A DNA stretch of 15,678 nt from CBFFRJ01 sp965644225 (GCF_965644225.1 NZ_CBFFRJ010000121.1:1-15678); one strand, 5' to 3'; shown: positions 7,033-14,970, counted from the stretch's first letter. Made by a program: numbers and translations. Notes: generated from the sequence alone by a model not told the origin.

Positions 7033-8304
7033 ATGAAAAGACGTTCTTTACTGAAAGCATTTGCCCTGTCGGCCACCTTTTTGAGCATGGGCTTTTCTTT
7101 ACAGGCATACGCAGCAGACACCATTAAAGTGGGGGTGATGCACTCCCTGTCCGGCACCATGGCTATCTCGGAAACTCCGCTGAAAGACATGGCGCTGATG
7201 GCGATTGACGACATTAACGCCAAAGGCGGCGTACTGGGTAAAAAACTCGAGCCGGTGGTAGTTGACCCGGCATCCAACTGGCCGCTGTTTGCCGAAAAAG
7301 CCCGTCAGCTACTGACTCAGGATAAAGCCGCCGTCGTCTTCGGCTGCTGGACCTCGGTATCGCGTAAATCGGTGCTGCCGGTGTTTGAAGAGCTGAACGG
7401 CCTGCTGTTCTATCCGGTGCAGTACGAGGGCGAAGAGATGTCGCCGAACGTGTTCTATACCGGCGCGGCGCCAAACCAGCAGGCTATTCCGGCGGTGGAA
7501 TATATGATGAGTGAAGACGGCGGCGGCGCAAAACGCTTCTTCCTGCTCGGCACCGACTACGTCTACCCGCGCACCACCAACAAGATCCTGCGTGCCTTCC
7601 TGCACACCAAAGGCGTTCAGGATAAAGACATTGAAGAGGTCTACACCCCGTTTGGTTACAGCGATTACCAGACCATTGTCGCCAATATCAAGAAATTCTC
7701 TGCGGGCGGCAAAACGGCGGTGATCTCCACCATCAACGGCGACTCCAACGTGCCTTTCTATAAAGAGCTGGCTAACCAGGGCATTAAAGCGACCGATGTT
7801 CCGGTTGTTGCTTTCTCCGTGGGTGAAGAAGAGCTGCGCGGGATCGACACCAAACCGCTGGTTGGTCATCTGGCCGCGTGGAACTACTTTGAGTCGGTCA
7901 GCAACCCGGTGAACACCAAATTTGTCGCTGATTACAAGGCTTACGCCAAAGCGCACAAACTGCCGAACGCCGACACCGTGGTGACCAACGATCCGATGGA
8001 AGCGACCTGGGTGGGGATCCATATGTGGGCGCAGGCGGTTGAGAAAGCAGGCACCACCGACGTGGATAAAGTGCGTGCCGCAATGGCAGGGCAGACCTTC
8101 GCTGCGCCAAGCGGCTTTACCCTGACCATGGATGCCACCAACCACCACCTGCACAAACCGGTGATGATCGGTGAAATCGAAGAGAACGGGCAGTTCAACG
8201 TGGTGTGGAACACCGACCAGCCGGTCCGTGCTCAGCCGTGGAGCCCGTTCATCGCTGGCAATGATAAAAAACCGGATCATCCGGTGAAAACCGGCGGCAA
8301 ATAA
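7033..8304 (+). CDS. urtA: Urea ABC transporter, periplasmic substrate-binding protein
   Basis: Captures urea in the periplasm and delivers it to UrtBC. The 423-residue protein has a cleavable signal peptide with predicted cleavage after AYA27. The n-region reads KRRSLLK, resembling a twin-arginine motif, so export by Tat rather than Sec is possible. The mature part is a type I periplasmic binding fold of the amide/urea (FmdD/UrtA) group, starting with IKVGVMHSLSGTMA and including the aromatic-rich FYPVQYEGEE segment. The start is ATG 7033, with AGGGG at 7021-7025; in-frame codons further upstream run through the hairpin at 6979 and lack a ribosome site. A 12-bp hairpin follows the stop codon and may raise urtA message level relative to the membrane genes. 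Confidence 0.95.
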   Translation: MKRRSLLKAFALSATFLSMGFSLQAYAADTIKVGVMHSLSGTMAISETPLKDMALMAIDDINAKGGVLGKKLEPVVVDPASNWPLFAEKARQLLTQDKAAVVFGCWTSVSRKSVLPVFEELNGLLFYPVQYEGEEMSPNVFYTGAAPNQQAIPAVEYMMSEDGGGAKRFFLLGTDYVYPRTTNKILRAFLHTKGVQDKDIEEVYTPFGYSDYQTIVANIKKFSAGGKTAVISTINGDSNVPFYKELANQGIKATDVPVVAFSVGEEELRGIDTKPLVGHLAAWNYFESVSNPVNTKFVADYKAYAKAHKLPNADTVVTNDPMEATWVGIHMWAQAVEKAGTTDVDKVRAAMAGQTFAAPSGFTLTMDATNHHLHKPVMIGEIEENGQFNVVWNTDQPVRAQPWSPFIAGNDKKPDHPVKTGGK

Positions 8305-8307
8305 ACC

Positions 8308-8316
8308 CTGGTATAC
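8308..8316. promoter_or_regulatory. Second copy of the CTGGTATAC motif
   Basis: This is identical over 9 bases to the reverse complement of 821-829 in the atzF leader. It lies 3 bases after the urtA stop codon and directly abuts the following hairpin. It could be a secondary operator for the operon's GntR regulator, or a chance match. Confidence 0.25.
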
Positions 8317-8317
8317 G

Positions 8318-8346
8318 TGACAGGGGCAGAGTGACTGCCCCTGTCA
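8318..8346. repeat. Perfect 12-bp hairpin between urtA and urtB
   Basis: TGACAGGGGCAG (8318-8329) pairs without mismatch with CTGCCCCTGTCA (8335-8346) around an AGTGA loop. There is no T-run, so read-through into urtB is expected. Hairpins in this place after binding-protein genes commonly protect the upstream message from 3' exonucleases, giving more binding protein than permease. Confidence 0.7.
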
Positions 8347-8380
8347 GTGGCTGAACGTTCCGGCAAAAGACACTGACACC

Positions 8381-9955
8381 ATGAAAATATTCCCGGCTTT
8401 GGCCTTTCTCATTTCAGGCTGCCTGCTGATGACCTCCGTTGCGCAGGCCGGGCCTGCCGCCGACTACGGCAAGGCCAGCCGCACACAACAGGCGCAGTTG
8501 CTTCAGCAATGGTCTGCCGCGCCCGAGGCGTCACGTTTGCCGCTATTGCAGGCGCTGAAGGACGAATCCGTGGTCGCTGACCAAAACGGCCAGCTCTTTA
8601 CGGAGCAGGGCGGCAAATTCGTGCCGATGGAGGGCGATGCAGCCCCCGAGGGTGCGACCAAAAAAGTATTTATGAACAACCGTATTCGTGGCCTGGTGGC
8701 CAGCGCGCTGGCGACACACCAGTTGACCAGCAGCGATGAAAATCTGCGTTTGCGCGCGGCCCTGACATTGCAAAACAGCGCCCAGGCCGAACAGCTGCCA
8801 GTGCTTAGCGAACGCCTGACGGCGGAGAAAAATGACGCCGTGCATACTGCGCTCGCCATTGCGGTCGCCAACTTACAGCTTTCCGACAGCCGGGCGCAGA
8901 TGCGCCTGCAGGCGGTCAGACTACTGGGCGAGGCCAGCGATCCGCAGGTGCAGGCGAGTCTTACCCGCCTCACGCAACCGCAAAATGAGCCGGATGCCGC
9001 CGTGCGCGATGCGGCCGCCAAAAGCCTGCAGCAGATCCAGCAGCGGCTTAAATGGGGTGACTGGCTGGGGCAGGCGTTCAGCGGTATTTCGCTGGGGTCG
9101 ATCTTACTGCTGGCGGCGCTGGGGCTGGCGATCACCTACGGCCTGCTCGGCGTGATTAATATGGCCCACGGCGAAATGCTGATGCTCGGCGCGTACTCCA
9201 CCTGGCTGGTGCAGGATATGTTTGCCCGCCTGGCCCCGCAGTGGCTGGCGCTCTACCCGCTGGTGGCGCTGCCGGTGGCGTTCTTTATTACCGCCGCCGT
9301 GGGGATGGTGCTTGAACGCGCCATTATTCGCCACCTCTATGGCCGACCGCTGGAAACCCTGCTGGCGACCTGGGGGATCAGCCTGATGCTGATCCAGCTG
9401 GTGCGGGTGCTGTTCGGTACGCAAAACCTCGAAGTGGCCAACCCGGCCTGGCTCTCCGGCGGCTGGGCGGTGCTGCCCAACCTGGTGCTGCCTTACAACC
9501 GTATTGCGGTGATTATTTTTGTCGTCGGGGTGTTGATCCTGACCTGGCTGCTGCTGAACAAAACCCGGCTGGGGATGAACGTGCGCGCGGTAACGCAAAA
9601 CCGGCGGATGGCCGACTGCTGCGGCGTGCCGACCGGGCGGGTCGATATGCTGGCCTTTGGCTTAGGCTCAGGGATCGCAGGGCTGGGCGGCGTGGCGCTG
9701 TCGCAACTGGGTAACGTTGGCCCGGAGCTGGGGCAGGGGTACATCATCGACTCCTTCCTGGTGGTGGTGACCGGCGGCGTCGGGCAACTGGCGGGGACGG
9801 TGGTCGCCGCGCTTGGGTTGGGTGTGCTCAATAAGGTGCTGGAGCCGCAAATTGGCGCGGTGCTGGGCAAAATCGCCATTCTGGTCTTGATTGTGCTGTT
9901 TATTCAAAAACGGCCGCAAGGATTGTTTGCATTCAAAGGGCGGGTAATTGACTGA
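8381..9955 (+). CDS. urtB: Urea ABC transporter, permease UrtB
   Basis: First membrane subunit of the urea importer, 524 residues, the long form of UrtB. Residues 1-23 form a signal peptide (possible cleavage after AQA23; ISGC at 11-14 also resembles a lipobox). About 24-225 is a soluble, presumably periplasmic part with HEAT-like helical repeats (LRLRAALTL, MRLQAVRLLGEAS, AVRDAAAKSLQQ). The LivH-type permease follows from about 226 (GDWLGQAFSGISLGS) with some eight membrane segments and the loop NRRMADCCGVPTGRVD, which would contact the ATPases. The start ATG has only a weak ribosome site (AAAAGA), consistent with lower expression than urtA. The stop shares one base with the urtC start (TGATG). 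Confidence 0.93.
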   Translation: MKIFPALAFLISGCLLMTSVAQAGPAADYGKASRTQQAQLLQQWSAAPEASRLPLLQALKDESVVADQNGQLFTEQGGKFVPMEGDAAPEGATKKVFMNNRIRGLVASALATHQLTSSDENLRLRAALTLQNSAQAEQLPVLSERLTAEKNDAVHTALAIAVANLQLSDSRAQMRLQAVRLLGEASDPQVQASLTRLTQPQNEPDAAVRDAAAKSLQQIQQRLKWGDWLGQAFSGISLGSILLLAALGLAITYGLLGVINMAHGEMLMLGAYSTWLVQDMFARLAPQWLALYPLVALPVAFFITAAVGMVLERAIIRHLYGRPLETLLATWGISLMLIQLVRVLFGTQNLEVANPAWLSGGWAVLPNLVLPYNRIAVIIFVVGVLILTWLLLNKTRLGMNVRAVTQNRRMADCCGVPTGRVDMLAFGLGSGIAGLGGVALSQLGNVGPELGQGYIIDSFLVVVTGGVGQLAGTVVAALGLGVLNKVLEPQIGAVLGKIAILVLIVLFIQKRPQGLFAFKGRVID

Positions 9956-11031
9956 TGAGCCAACCTATCACCTTGACGATGGCCCGGCGCGCGCCGCGTC
10001 TGGCCTGTACGCTGGCCGCACTGGTTCTGGCGGCGCTGCTGGTGCTGCCCTTTTTCGCCCTGCTGCCTGCGGATAATCCGCTGGCGATCTCCACCTATAC
10101 CCTGACGCTGATGGGTAAAATTCTGTGCTACGCCATTGTCGCCGTGGCGCTGGATCTGGTGTGGGGCTACGCCGGGCTGCTGTCGCTGGGGCATGGTCTG
10201 TTCTTTGCTCTCGGCGGCTACGCGATGGGCATGTACTTAATGCGCCAGGCGGCGGGTGACGGGCTGCCTGCGTTTATGTCGTTTCTGTCGTGGACCGAGC
10301 TGCCGTGGTTCTGGGCGGGTACGCAGCATTTTGCCTGGGCGCTGTGTCTGATAATCCTCGTGCCCGGCCTGCTGGCGCTGGTGTTTGGCTACTTTGCCTT
10401 TCGCTCGCGGATTAAAGACGTTTACTTTTCGATAATGACCCAGGCCCTGACCTATGCCGGAATGCTGCTGTTCTTTCGCAATGAAACAGGCTTTGGCGGT
10501 AACAACGGTTTTACCGGCTTTACCACGCTGCTCGGGTTTCAGGTTTCGGCGACCGGAACGCGCATCGGCCTGTTTGTGGCAACCGTACTGCTGCTGGCCG
10601 CGTCACTCGGCATTGGTCTGCTGCTGACGCGCAGTAAGTTTGGCCGCGTGCTGACGGCGGTGCGCGATGCGGAAAACCGTCTGATGTTCTGCGGCTACGA
10701 CCCGAAAGGCTTCAAGCTGTTTGTCTGGACGCTCTCCGCAGTGCTTTGCGGGCTGGCCGGGGCGCTGTATGTGCCGCAGGTGGGGATTATTAACCCCAGC
10801 GAAATGTCGCCGACCAACTCCATTGAAGCCGCTATCTGGGTGGCGCTGGGTGGGCGCGGATCGCTGATTGGCCCGATCCTCGGGGCGGGTATCGTCAACG
10901 GCGCGAAAAGCTGGTTCACCGTGGCGTTCCCGGATTTCTGGCTCTTCTTCCTCGGCCTGATGTTTATTCTGGTCACGCTGTTCCTGCCGCGTGGGGTGAT
11001 TGGCCTTCTCAAACGGAGGAAACATGACTGA
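9955..11031 (+). CDS. urtC: Urea ABC transporter, permease UrtC
   Basis: Second membrane subunit, LivM-type, 358 residues, expected to form a heterodimer with UrtB in the inner membrane. Hydrophobic segments run throughout from about residue 15 (ACTLAALVLAALLVLPFF). The family motifs DLVWGYAGLLSLGHGLFFALGG and the cytoplasmic coupling loop RDAENRLMFCGYDPKGFKL are present. The C-terminus is basic (LLKRRKHD). The start overlaps urtB by one base and the end overlaps urtD by eight bases (ATGACTGA), a tightly coupled arrangement. Confidence 0.94.
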   Translation: MSQPITLTMARRAPRLACTLAALVLAALLVLPFFALLPADNPLAISTYTLTLMGKILCYAIVAVALDLVWGYAGLLSLGHGLFFALGGYAMGMYLMRQAAGDGLPAFMSFLSWTELPWFWAGTQHFAWALCLIILVPGLLALVFGYFAFRSRIKDVYFSIMTQALTYAGMLLFFRNETGFGGNNGFTGFTTLLGFQVSATGTRIGLFVATVLLLAASLGIGLLLTRSKFGRVLTAVRDAENRLMFCGYDPKGFKLFVWTLSAVLCGLAGALYVPQVGIINPSEMSPTNSIEAAIWVALGGRGSLIGPILGAGIVNGAKSWFTVAFPDFWLFFLGLMFILVTLFLPRGVIGLLKRRKHD

Positions 11032-11815
11032 TTCGCTGTTTACCCAGCCGCAACCCCAGGACCGCTACCGCGAGACGTCCGACCCGGTGTTGCAGCTGGA
11101 AAATATTAACGTGACCTTCGACGCTTTCCGCGCCCTGACAGACCTGTCGCTGTCGATTGGCGTCGGCGAACTGCGCTGCGTGATAGGCCCAAACGGGGCG
11201 GGTAAAACCACCCTGATGGATGTGATCGCCGGCAAGACCCGACCGGACAGCGGCAAAGTGGTGTATGACCAGAACATCGATCTGACGGGGATGTCTTCCG
11301 TGGAGATTGCCCGCGCCGGGATTGGGCGTAAGTTCCAGAAACCGACGGTTTTTGAAGCCCTGAGCGTAATGGAAAACCTCGAAATCGCGCAGAAAATGGA
11401 TAAGTCCGTCTGGACCAGCCTGCGGGCAAAACTGAGCGGAGAGCAGCAGGACCGTATCGACGAGGTGCTGCAACTGCTGCGCCTGACCGAACACCGCTCC
11501 CGCCCGTCGGGGCTGCTTTCTCACGGGCAGAAACAGTTTCTGGAAATCGGCATGCTGCTGGTGCAGGAGCCGCATCTGCTGCTGCTTGATGAACCCGCCG
11601 CCGGGCTGACCGATGCGGAAACCGACTATATTGCCGAACTGTTCCGCACCCTGGCGGGCAAGCATTCGCTGATGGTGGTGGAGCACGATATGGGCTTTGT
11701 GGAAACCATTGCCGATCATGTGACGGTTCTGCATCAGGGCCAGGTGCTGGCGGAAGGTTCACTGCGCGAAGTGCAGGCCAACGAGCAGGTTATTGATGTC
11801 TATCTGGGGCGATAA
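11024..11815 (+). CDS. urtD: Urea ABC transporter, ATP-binding protein UrtD
   Basis: One of two ATPases driving urea import, 263 residues, cytoplasmic. Walker A is GPNGAGKTT (55-63), the signature is LSHGQ (165-169), Walker B ends in Asp189-Glu190, and the switch histidine is His221 (VEHDM). It is LivG-like. An N-terminal tail of about 20 polar residues precedes the ABC core. ATG 11024 was chosen because GGAGG (11015-11019) lies just upstream and the first residues match a normal start; an in-frame TTG at 11000 lies inside urtC without a ribosome site. Confidence 0.94.
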   Translation: MTDSLFTQPQPQDRYRETSDPVLQLENINVTFDAFRALTDLSLSIGVGELRCVIGPNGAGKTTLMDVIAGKTRPDSGKVVYDQNIDLTGMSSVEIARAGIGRKFQKPTVFEALSVMENLEIAQKMDKSVWTSLRAKLSGEQQDRIDEVLQLLRLTEHRSRPSGLLSHGQKQFLEIGMLLVQEPHLLLLDEPAAGLTDAETDYIAELFRTLAGKHSLMVVEHDMGFVETIADHVTVLHQGQVLAEGSLREVQANEQVIDVYLGR

Positions 11816-11817
11816 TT

Positions 11818-12516
11818 ATGTTGCAGGTTAACGACTTAAATCAGTTTTACGGCGGCAGCCATATTCTGCGCGGCCTGTCATTTGAGACGACGCCCGGCGA
11901 AATTACCTGCCTGCTGGGGCGCAACGGGGTGGGCAAAACCACGTTGCTGAAGTGCCTGATGGGCATTATCCCGGCGAAATCCGGCACCATTCACTGGCAG
12001 GGCAAGCTGATTAATCAGCGTAAGCCGCACCAGCGCGTGCAGCAGGGCATCGCCTATGTTCCCCAGGGGCGGGAGATTTTCCCTCGTCTGACGGTGGAGG
12101 AAAACCTGCTGATGGGGCTGGCGCGCTTTTCCGGCCGCCAGGCCGCCAGCGTGCCTGAGGAGATCTATGAACTGTTCCCGGTGCTGCGCGAGATGAAACA
12201 GCGACGCGGCGGCGATCTCTCCGGCGGTCAGCAACAGCAACTGGCTATTGGCCGGGCGCTGGCCTGCAAGCCGCAGTTATTAATTCTCGATGAGCCGACT
12301 GAAGGTATTCAACCCTCGGTGATTAAAGAGATTGGGGCGGTGATCCGTGGGCTGGCGAATAGGGGTGATATGGCGATTTTGCTGGTGGAGCAGTTCTATG
12401 ACTTTGCCGCTGAACTGGCGGATCAGTACCTGGTGATGTCGCGCGGGACCATTATTCAGCGTGGCCGCGGAGAGGAGATGGAAGCCCAGGGCGTCCGGCA
12501 TCTGGTGGCCATTTAG
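11818..12516 (+). CDS. urtE: Urea ABC transporter, ATP-binding protein UrtE
   Basis: Second ATPase of the urea importer, 232 residues, LivF-like. It shows Walker A GRNGVGKTT (34-42), Q-loop Gln83 (YVPQGREIFPRL), signature LSGGQ (134-138) and Walker B Asp158-Glu159. Glutamine 192 (LVEQ) replaces the switch histidine, which is usual for LivF/UrtE and implies that UrtD carries the complete catalytic switch in the heterodimer. It starts two bases after urtD. It is the last gene of the operon and is followed by a long hairpin. Confidence 0.95.
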   Translation: MLQVNDLNQFYGGSHILRGLSFETTPGEITCLLGRNGVGKTTLLKCLMGIIPAKSGTIHWQGKLINQRKPHQRVQQGIAYVPQGREIFPRLTVEENLLMGLARFSGRQAASVPEEIYELFPVLREMKQRRGGDLSGGQQQQLAIGRALACKPQLLILDEPTEGIQPSVIKEIGAVIRGLANRGDMAILLVEQFYDFAAELADQYLVMSRGTIIQRGRGEEMEAQGVRHLVAI

Positions 12517-12534
12517 CGAAGAGCCGCATGCTCC

Positions 12535-12568
12535 CCTCACCCTGACCCTCTTGAGGGTTAGGGTGAGG
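12535..12568. terminator. Long hairpin closing the urea operon; repeat-family member
   Basis: CCTCACCCTGACCCTC (12535-12550) and GAGGGTTAGGGTGAGG (12553-12568) form a 16-bp stem with one G-T type mismatch and a 2-base loop. It lies between the convergent urtE and DUF1304 genes. The sequence belongs to the same family as the units at 158, 208 and 323. With no T-run it is better seen as a transcript-end or insulation hairpin than as a classical terminator. Confidence 0.6.
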
Positions 12569-12588
12569 CACGCAAACAGCTCCTGACT

Positions 12589-12939
12589 TCACCCCAGCAG
12601 CAGCGCAATCAGTGCCGCCAGCGCCGGAAGCGCCTGGATATAGAGGATTTTGCGGCTCGCCGTTGCTGCGCCAAACACCCCGGCGACCAGCACGCAGATA
12701 AGGAAAAAGAGTTTAAACGCCAGCCCGCTTTCCCCCAGCCATAGCCCCCAGAGCAGACCCGCCGCCAGAAAGCCGTTGTACAGCCCCTGATTGGCGGCCA
12801 GCACCCGGGTCTGGCGGGCAAAATCGGCGCTCAGATTAAACGCTTTGCGGCCTGTTTTGCCGTCCCACAAAAACATCTCCAGAATCAGGATCCAGATATG
12901 AATGGCAGCCACAAGAAAAATGAGGAGAGTCGCTAACAC
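12589..12939 (-). CDS. DUF1304 family small membrane protein
   Basis: A protein of 116 residues with four predicted membrane helices (about 3-22, 50-68, 72-91 and 96-115). It matches the DUF1304 family by length and by its conserved features: an N-terminal HIWILILEMFLW segment and the FARQTRVLAANQGLYNGFLAAGL block. Molecular function is not established. It starts with GTG, preceded by AAGGCC at a workable distance. It is convergent with urtE and divergent from the aldo/keto reductase, so it is probably not part of urea metabolism. Confidence 0.88.
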   Translation of the reverse strand: MLATLLIFLVAAIHIWILILEMFLWDGKTGRKAFNLSADFARQTRVLAANQGLYNGFLAAGLLWGLWLGESGLAFKLFFLICVLVAGVFGAATASRKILYIQALPALAALIALLLG

Positions 12940-12997
12940 CGCAGGCCTTAATTGATAAGTGAATTTTGTCCCCAGTATAGCTTTATTCCGCTAATGA

Positions 12998-13026
12998 TTC
13001 GGATGTCCTGCATGATTTATGATAAT
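12998..13026 (+). promoter_or_regulatory. Possible sigma-70 promoter of the aldo/keto reductase gene
   Basis: TTCGGA (12998-13003) and GATAAT (13021-13026) are 17 bases apart. The -10 box matches five of six consensus bases and the -35 box three of six. Transcription would start near 13033, leaving a leader of about 90 bases. The 182-bp gap between the divergent genes must also hold a promoter for DUF1304; TATACT (minus strand, about 12974-12979) is a possible -10 for it. Confidence 0.35.
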
Positions 13027-13121
13027 TGCTCATATGTGCATGCCGTTTTTGCCTGTTTATGGCGTAATTTTCATTGATTAACATGGCGGAAATGAGAACA
13101 ACCTGCCAGAGAGTAAAGAAT

Positions 13122-14126
13122 ATGGAATACCGCTATATGTGCCGTAGCGGCCTTCGAGTCTCGCCACTTTGTCTTGGCGCCATGATGTTTGGCGGCGAAA
13201 CCGATGAAGCCACATCAGGCCGTATCATTCACAAAGCCTTCGAACAGGGGATCAATTTTATTGATACCGCAGATGTCTACCATGCCGGCAAATCAGAAGA
13301 GATTGTCGGGCGTGCCGTCGCCGCAGAGCGCGATAAATGGGTGATCGCCACCAAGTTTGGCTTCCCCTTTAGCCAGGGAGCGAATGAGCAGGGTCAGTCG
13401 CGCAAATGGATTAACCAGTCGGTAGAGGCCAGCCTGAAACGACTCGGCTCTAACTATATCGACATTCTCTATTTTCACCGGGCGATCCCCGGCCTGCCGC
13501 TGGAAGAGAGCGTGCGCGCCGTGGGGGATCTTATTCGCCAGGGCAAAGTCCGTTATTTCGGCGTTTCCAATTTTAGCGGCTGGCGTATTGCCGAGATTTG
13601 CCGTATCGCCGACGCGCTGGGGATCGATCGCCCGGTCGCCAGTGAGCCGCTGTATAATATGGTCAGCCGCAGCGCGGAGGTTGAACAGTTGCCCGCCGCA
13701 GCGCATTACGGCCTTGGGGTTGTGCCTTACAGCCCGCTGGCGCGTGGGGTGTTAAGCGGCAAATACAGGCCGGATGTCGCTCCACCGGCAGAGAGCCGGG
13801 CAGGGCGCGGCGATGTACGTATTCAGCAAACGGAATGGCGCAGAGAATCCCTCGATATCGCCCAGAAAATGGTGTCCTGGGCGCAGGAACGCGGCACCAC
13901 GCCGGTCTCCTTCGCCCTGGCCTGGGTTCTTAACAATGCGTATGTGACCTCAACCATTGCCGGGCCGCGAACCGAAGCGCACTGGGACAGCTATATGGCT
14001 GCGCTGGACTTTAAGCTCACCGCTGAGGATGAACAGTTTATTGACAGCCTGGTGCCGCCAGGCCACGTCTCCACTTACGGCTATACCGATCCGGGCTACC
14101 CGATTGAAGGGCGTAAAACCCGCTAA
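13122..14126 (+). CDS. Aldo/keto reductase
   Basis: NADPH-dependent oxidoreductase with a TIM-barrel fold, 334 residues, presumably cytoplasmic. The catalytic tetrad is visible: Asp48 and Tyr53 (FIDTADVYHAG), Lys78 (VIATKFG) and His119 (YFHRA). The family opening GLRVSPLCLGAMMFGG and the C-terminal cofactor-binding region (STIAGPRTEAHW) are present. The physiological substrate cannot be told from sequence. ATG 13122 matches where relatives begin (MEYRYM-RSGLRVS); ATGs at 13083 and 13092 and a TTG at 13074 would add a non-conserved tail. The ribosome site is modest. It is divergent from DUF1304 and convergent with the YoaK-family gene. Confidence 0.9.
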   Translation: MEYRYMCRSGLRVSPLCLGAMMFGGETDEATSGRIIHKAFEQGINFIDTADVYHAGKSEEIVGRAVAAERDKWVIATKFGFPFSQGANEQGQSRKWINQSVEASLKRLGSNYIDILYFHRAIPGLPLEESVRAVGDLIRQGKVRYFGVSNFSGWRIAEICRIADALGIDRPVASEPLYNMVSRSAEVEQLPAAAHYGLGVVPYSPLARGVLSGKYRPDVAPPAESRAGRGDVRIQQTEWRRESLDIAQKMVSWAQERGTTPVSFALAWVLNNAYVTSTIAGPRTEAHWDSYMAALDFKLTAEDEQFIDSLVPPGHVSTYGYTDPGYPIEGRKTR

Positions 14127-14170
14127 GGGCGTGGCCTGAGTTCAGTAATTGCGGCCTTGTTGCAACTCAT

Positions 14171-14911
14171 CTAATGTATGCGCAGACGAACTCTGCGCAC
14201 ACGAACGCTGACGGTGATGATGGACACCGTGGCAACCGTCATCAACAACAATCCGATTGCCAGCATGGCATTAAATCCAAACCATCTGAACAGAACCAGC
14301 CCTGCGATCCCGCCGCTAAGAAAGGAGAACAGGGTTGTCAGATGGGTTTTAAGCTGGCTTTTTTGTGCCGCAGTATCTTTGGAATAATCGCGGCGCAGCA
14401 TCGCCATAATGACAGAGGCCAGCGCAATGCCAGCGTCCGTCAGGGTACCGGTAATATGGGTGGATCTGACCCGGCCTGCGGAAAGCTGCGTGGACGTCGA
14501 ATTGTGGATCCCCATCAGCCCGCAGAGAATAACAATAATCTCCTGGTTACTGGTGAGGGTGTGAAAATGCATTTCGAACAGCGAGATCCCCGTCAGCAAC
14601 ACGCCTTCGGCAAACAGCAACTGGCAAAAAATCAGCCTCAGGTTATGCATAATTCCCCATAGAACCACGATGCGGGCAATCATGGCCCCGCTGACAAATG
14701 CCAGAATAATGGTGCTGAAAAAAAGAATGTCATTGAGGTCGGTAGTGGAGACTTCGCTGGAGAGCTGGGAGGTGTTGCCGGTCATATGCGAGGGAAAGAA
14801 ACCAAATGCCCCCAGCGCGATGGCGTTTAATAACCCGGCTGAAGTCGCAAGCCATAGCGCCAGCCTGCGATCTTCCTGATGAGTACGTTCTTTCTTTAAT
14901 TTAATCAGCAA
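14171..14911 (-). CDS. YoaK/DUF1275 family membrane protein
   Basis: Inner-membrane protein of 246 residues with about six hydrophobic segments. The family hallmarks are the N-terminal SHMTGNTSQL block and GIHNSTSTQLSAGRVRSTHITGTLTDAG. The function of the family is poorly known. I chose the TTG at 14911 because GGGGAGG (14918-14924) lies 6 bases upstream. A longer version from a TTG at 14956 would have to translate through that ribosome site, and no ATG exists before the conserved region. The C-terminus is strongly basic (VRVRRVRLRIH). It is convergent with the aldo/keto reductase, 44 bases apart. Confidence 0.85.
   Translation of the reverse strand: MLIKLKKERTHQEDRRLALWLATSAGLLNAIALGAFGFFPSHMTGNTSQLSSEVSTTDLNDILFFSTIILAFVSGAMIARIVVLWGIMHNLRLIFCQLLFAEGVLLTGISLFEMHFHTLTSNQEIIVILCGLMGIHNSTSTQLSAGRVRSTHITGTLTDAGIALASVIMAMLRRDYSKDTAAQKSQLKTHLTTLFSFLSGGIAGLVLFRWFGFNAMLAIGLLLMTVATVSIITVSVRVRRVRLRIH
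14179..14199. repeat. Perfect 8-bp hairpin at the 3' end of the YoaK-family gene
   Basis: TGCGCAGA pairs with TCTGCGCA around CGAAC, inside the last codons of the minus-strand gene and 50 bases beyond the aldo/keto reductase stop. No T-run follows in either direction. It could be a shared transcript-end structure for the convergent pair. Confidence 0.4.
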
Positions 14912-14917
14912 AGAATA

Positions 14918-14970
14918 CCTCCCCGTTGAGCTTTGCCTGAACCCTGAGGCTAGCAAAAGGCAGCAACGGG
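14918..14970 (-). promoter_or_regulatory. Ribosome binding site and overlapping leader hairpin of the YoaK-family gene
   Basis: Read on the minus strand, GGGGAGG (14918-14924) is the ribosome binding site for the TTG at 14911. The leader can pair CCCGTTG (14964-14970) with CAACGGG (14922-14928), whose last three G residues belong to that ribosome site. Folding would partly hide it. Inside the loop, a smaller GCCT/AGGC hairpin is possible. Confidence 0.35.

Noticed and set aside
7309..8280. 323-codon minus-strand frame opposite urtA
   Set aside because: Shadow of urtA in GC-rich sequence; no start signal or recognisable domain.
13074..13121. Longer aldo/keto reductase from TTG 13074 or ATG 13083/13092
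   Set aside because: The added residues are not part of the family's usual N-terminus and none of these starts has a better ribosome site than ATG 13122.
14137..14169. TGAGTT/AACTCA inverted repeat between the convergent genes as a terminator
   Set aside because: Only six base pairs with a 21-base loop and no T-run; too weak to call.
14174..14662. 162-codon plus-strand frame opposite the YoaK-family gene
   Set aside because: The minus-strand product has clear DUF1275 motifs and membrane helices; the plus-strand translation is low-complexity and unrecognisable.
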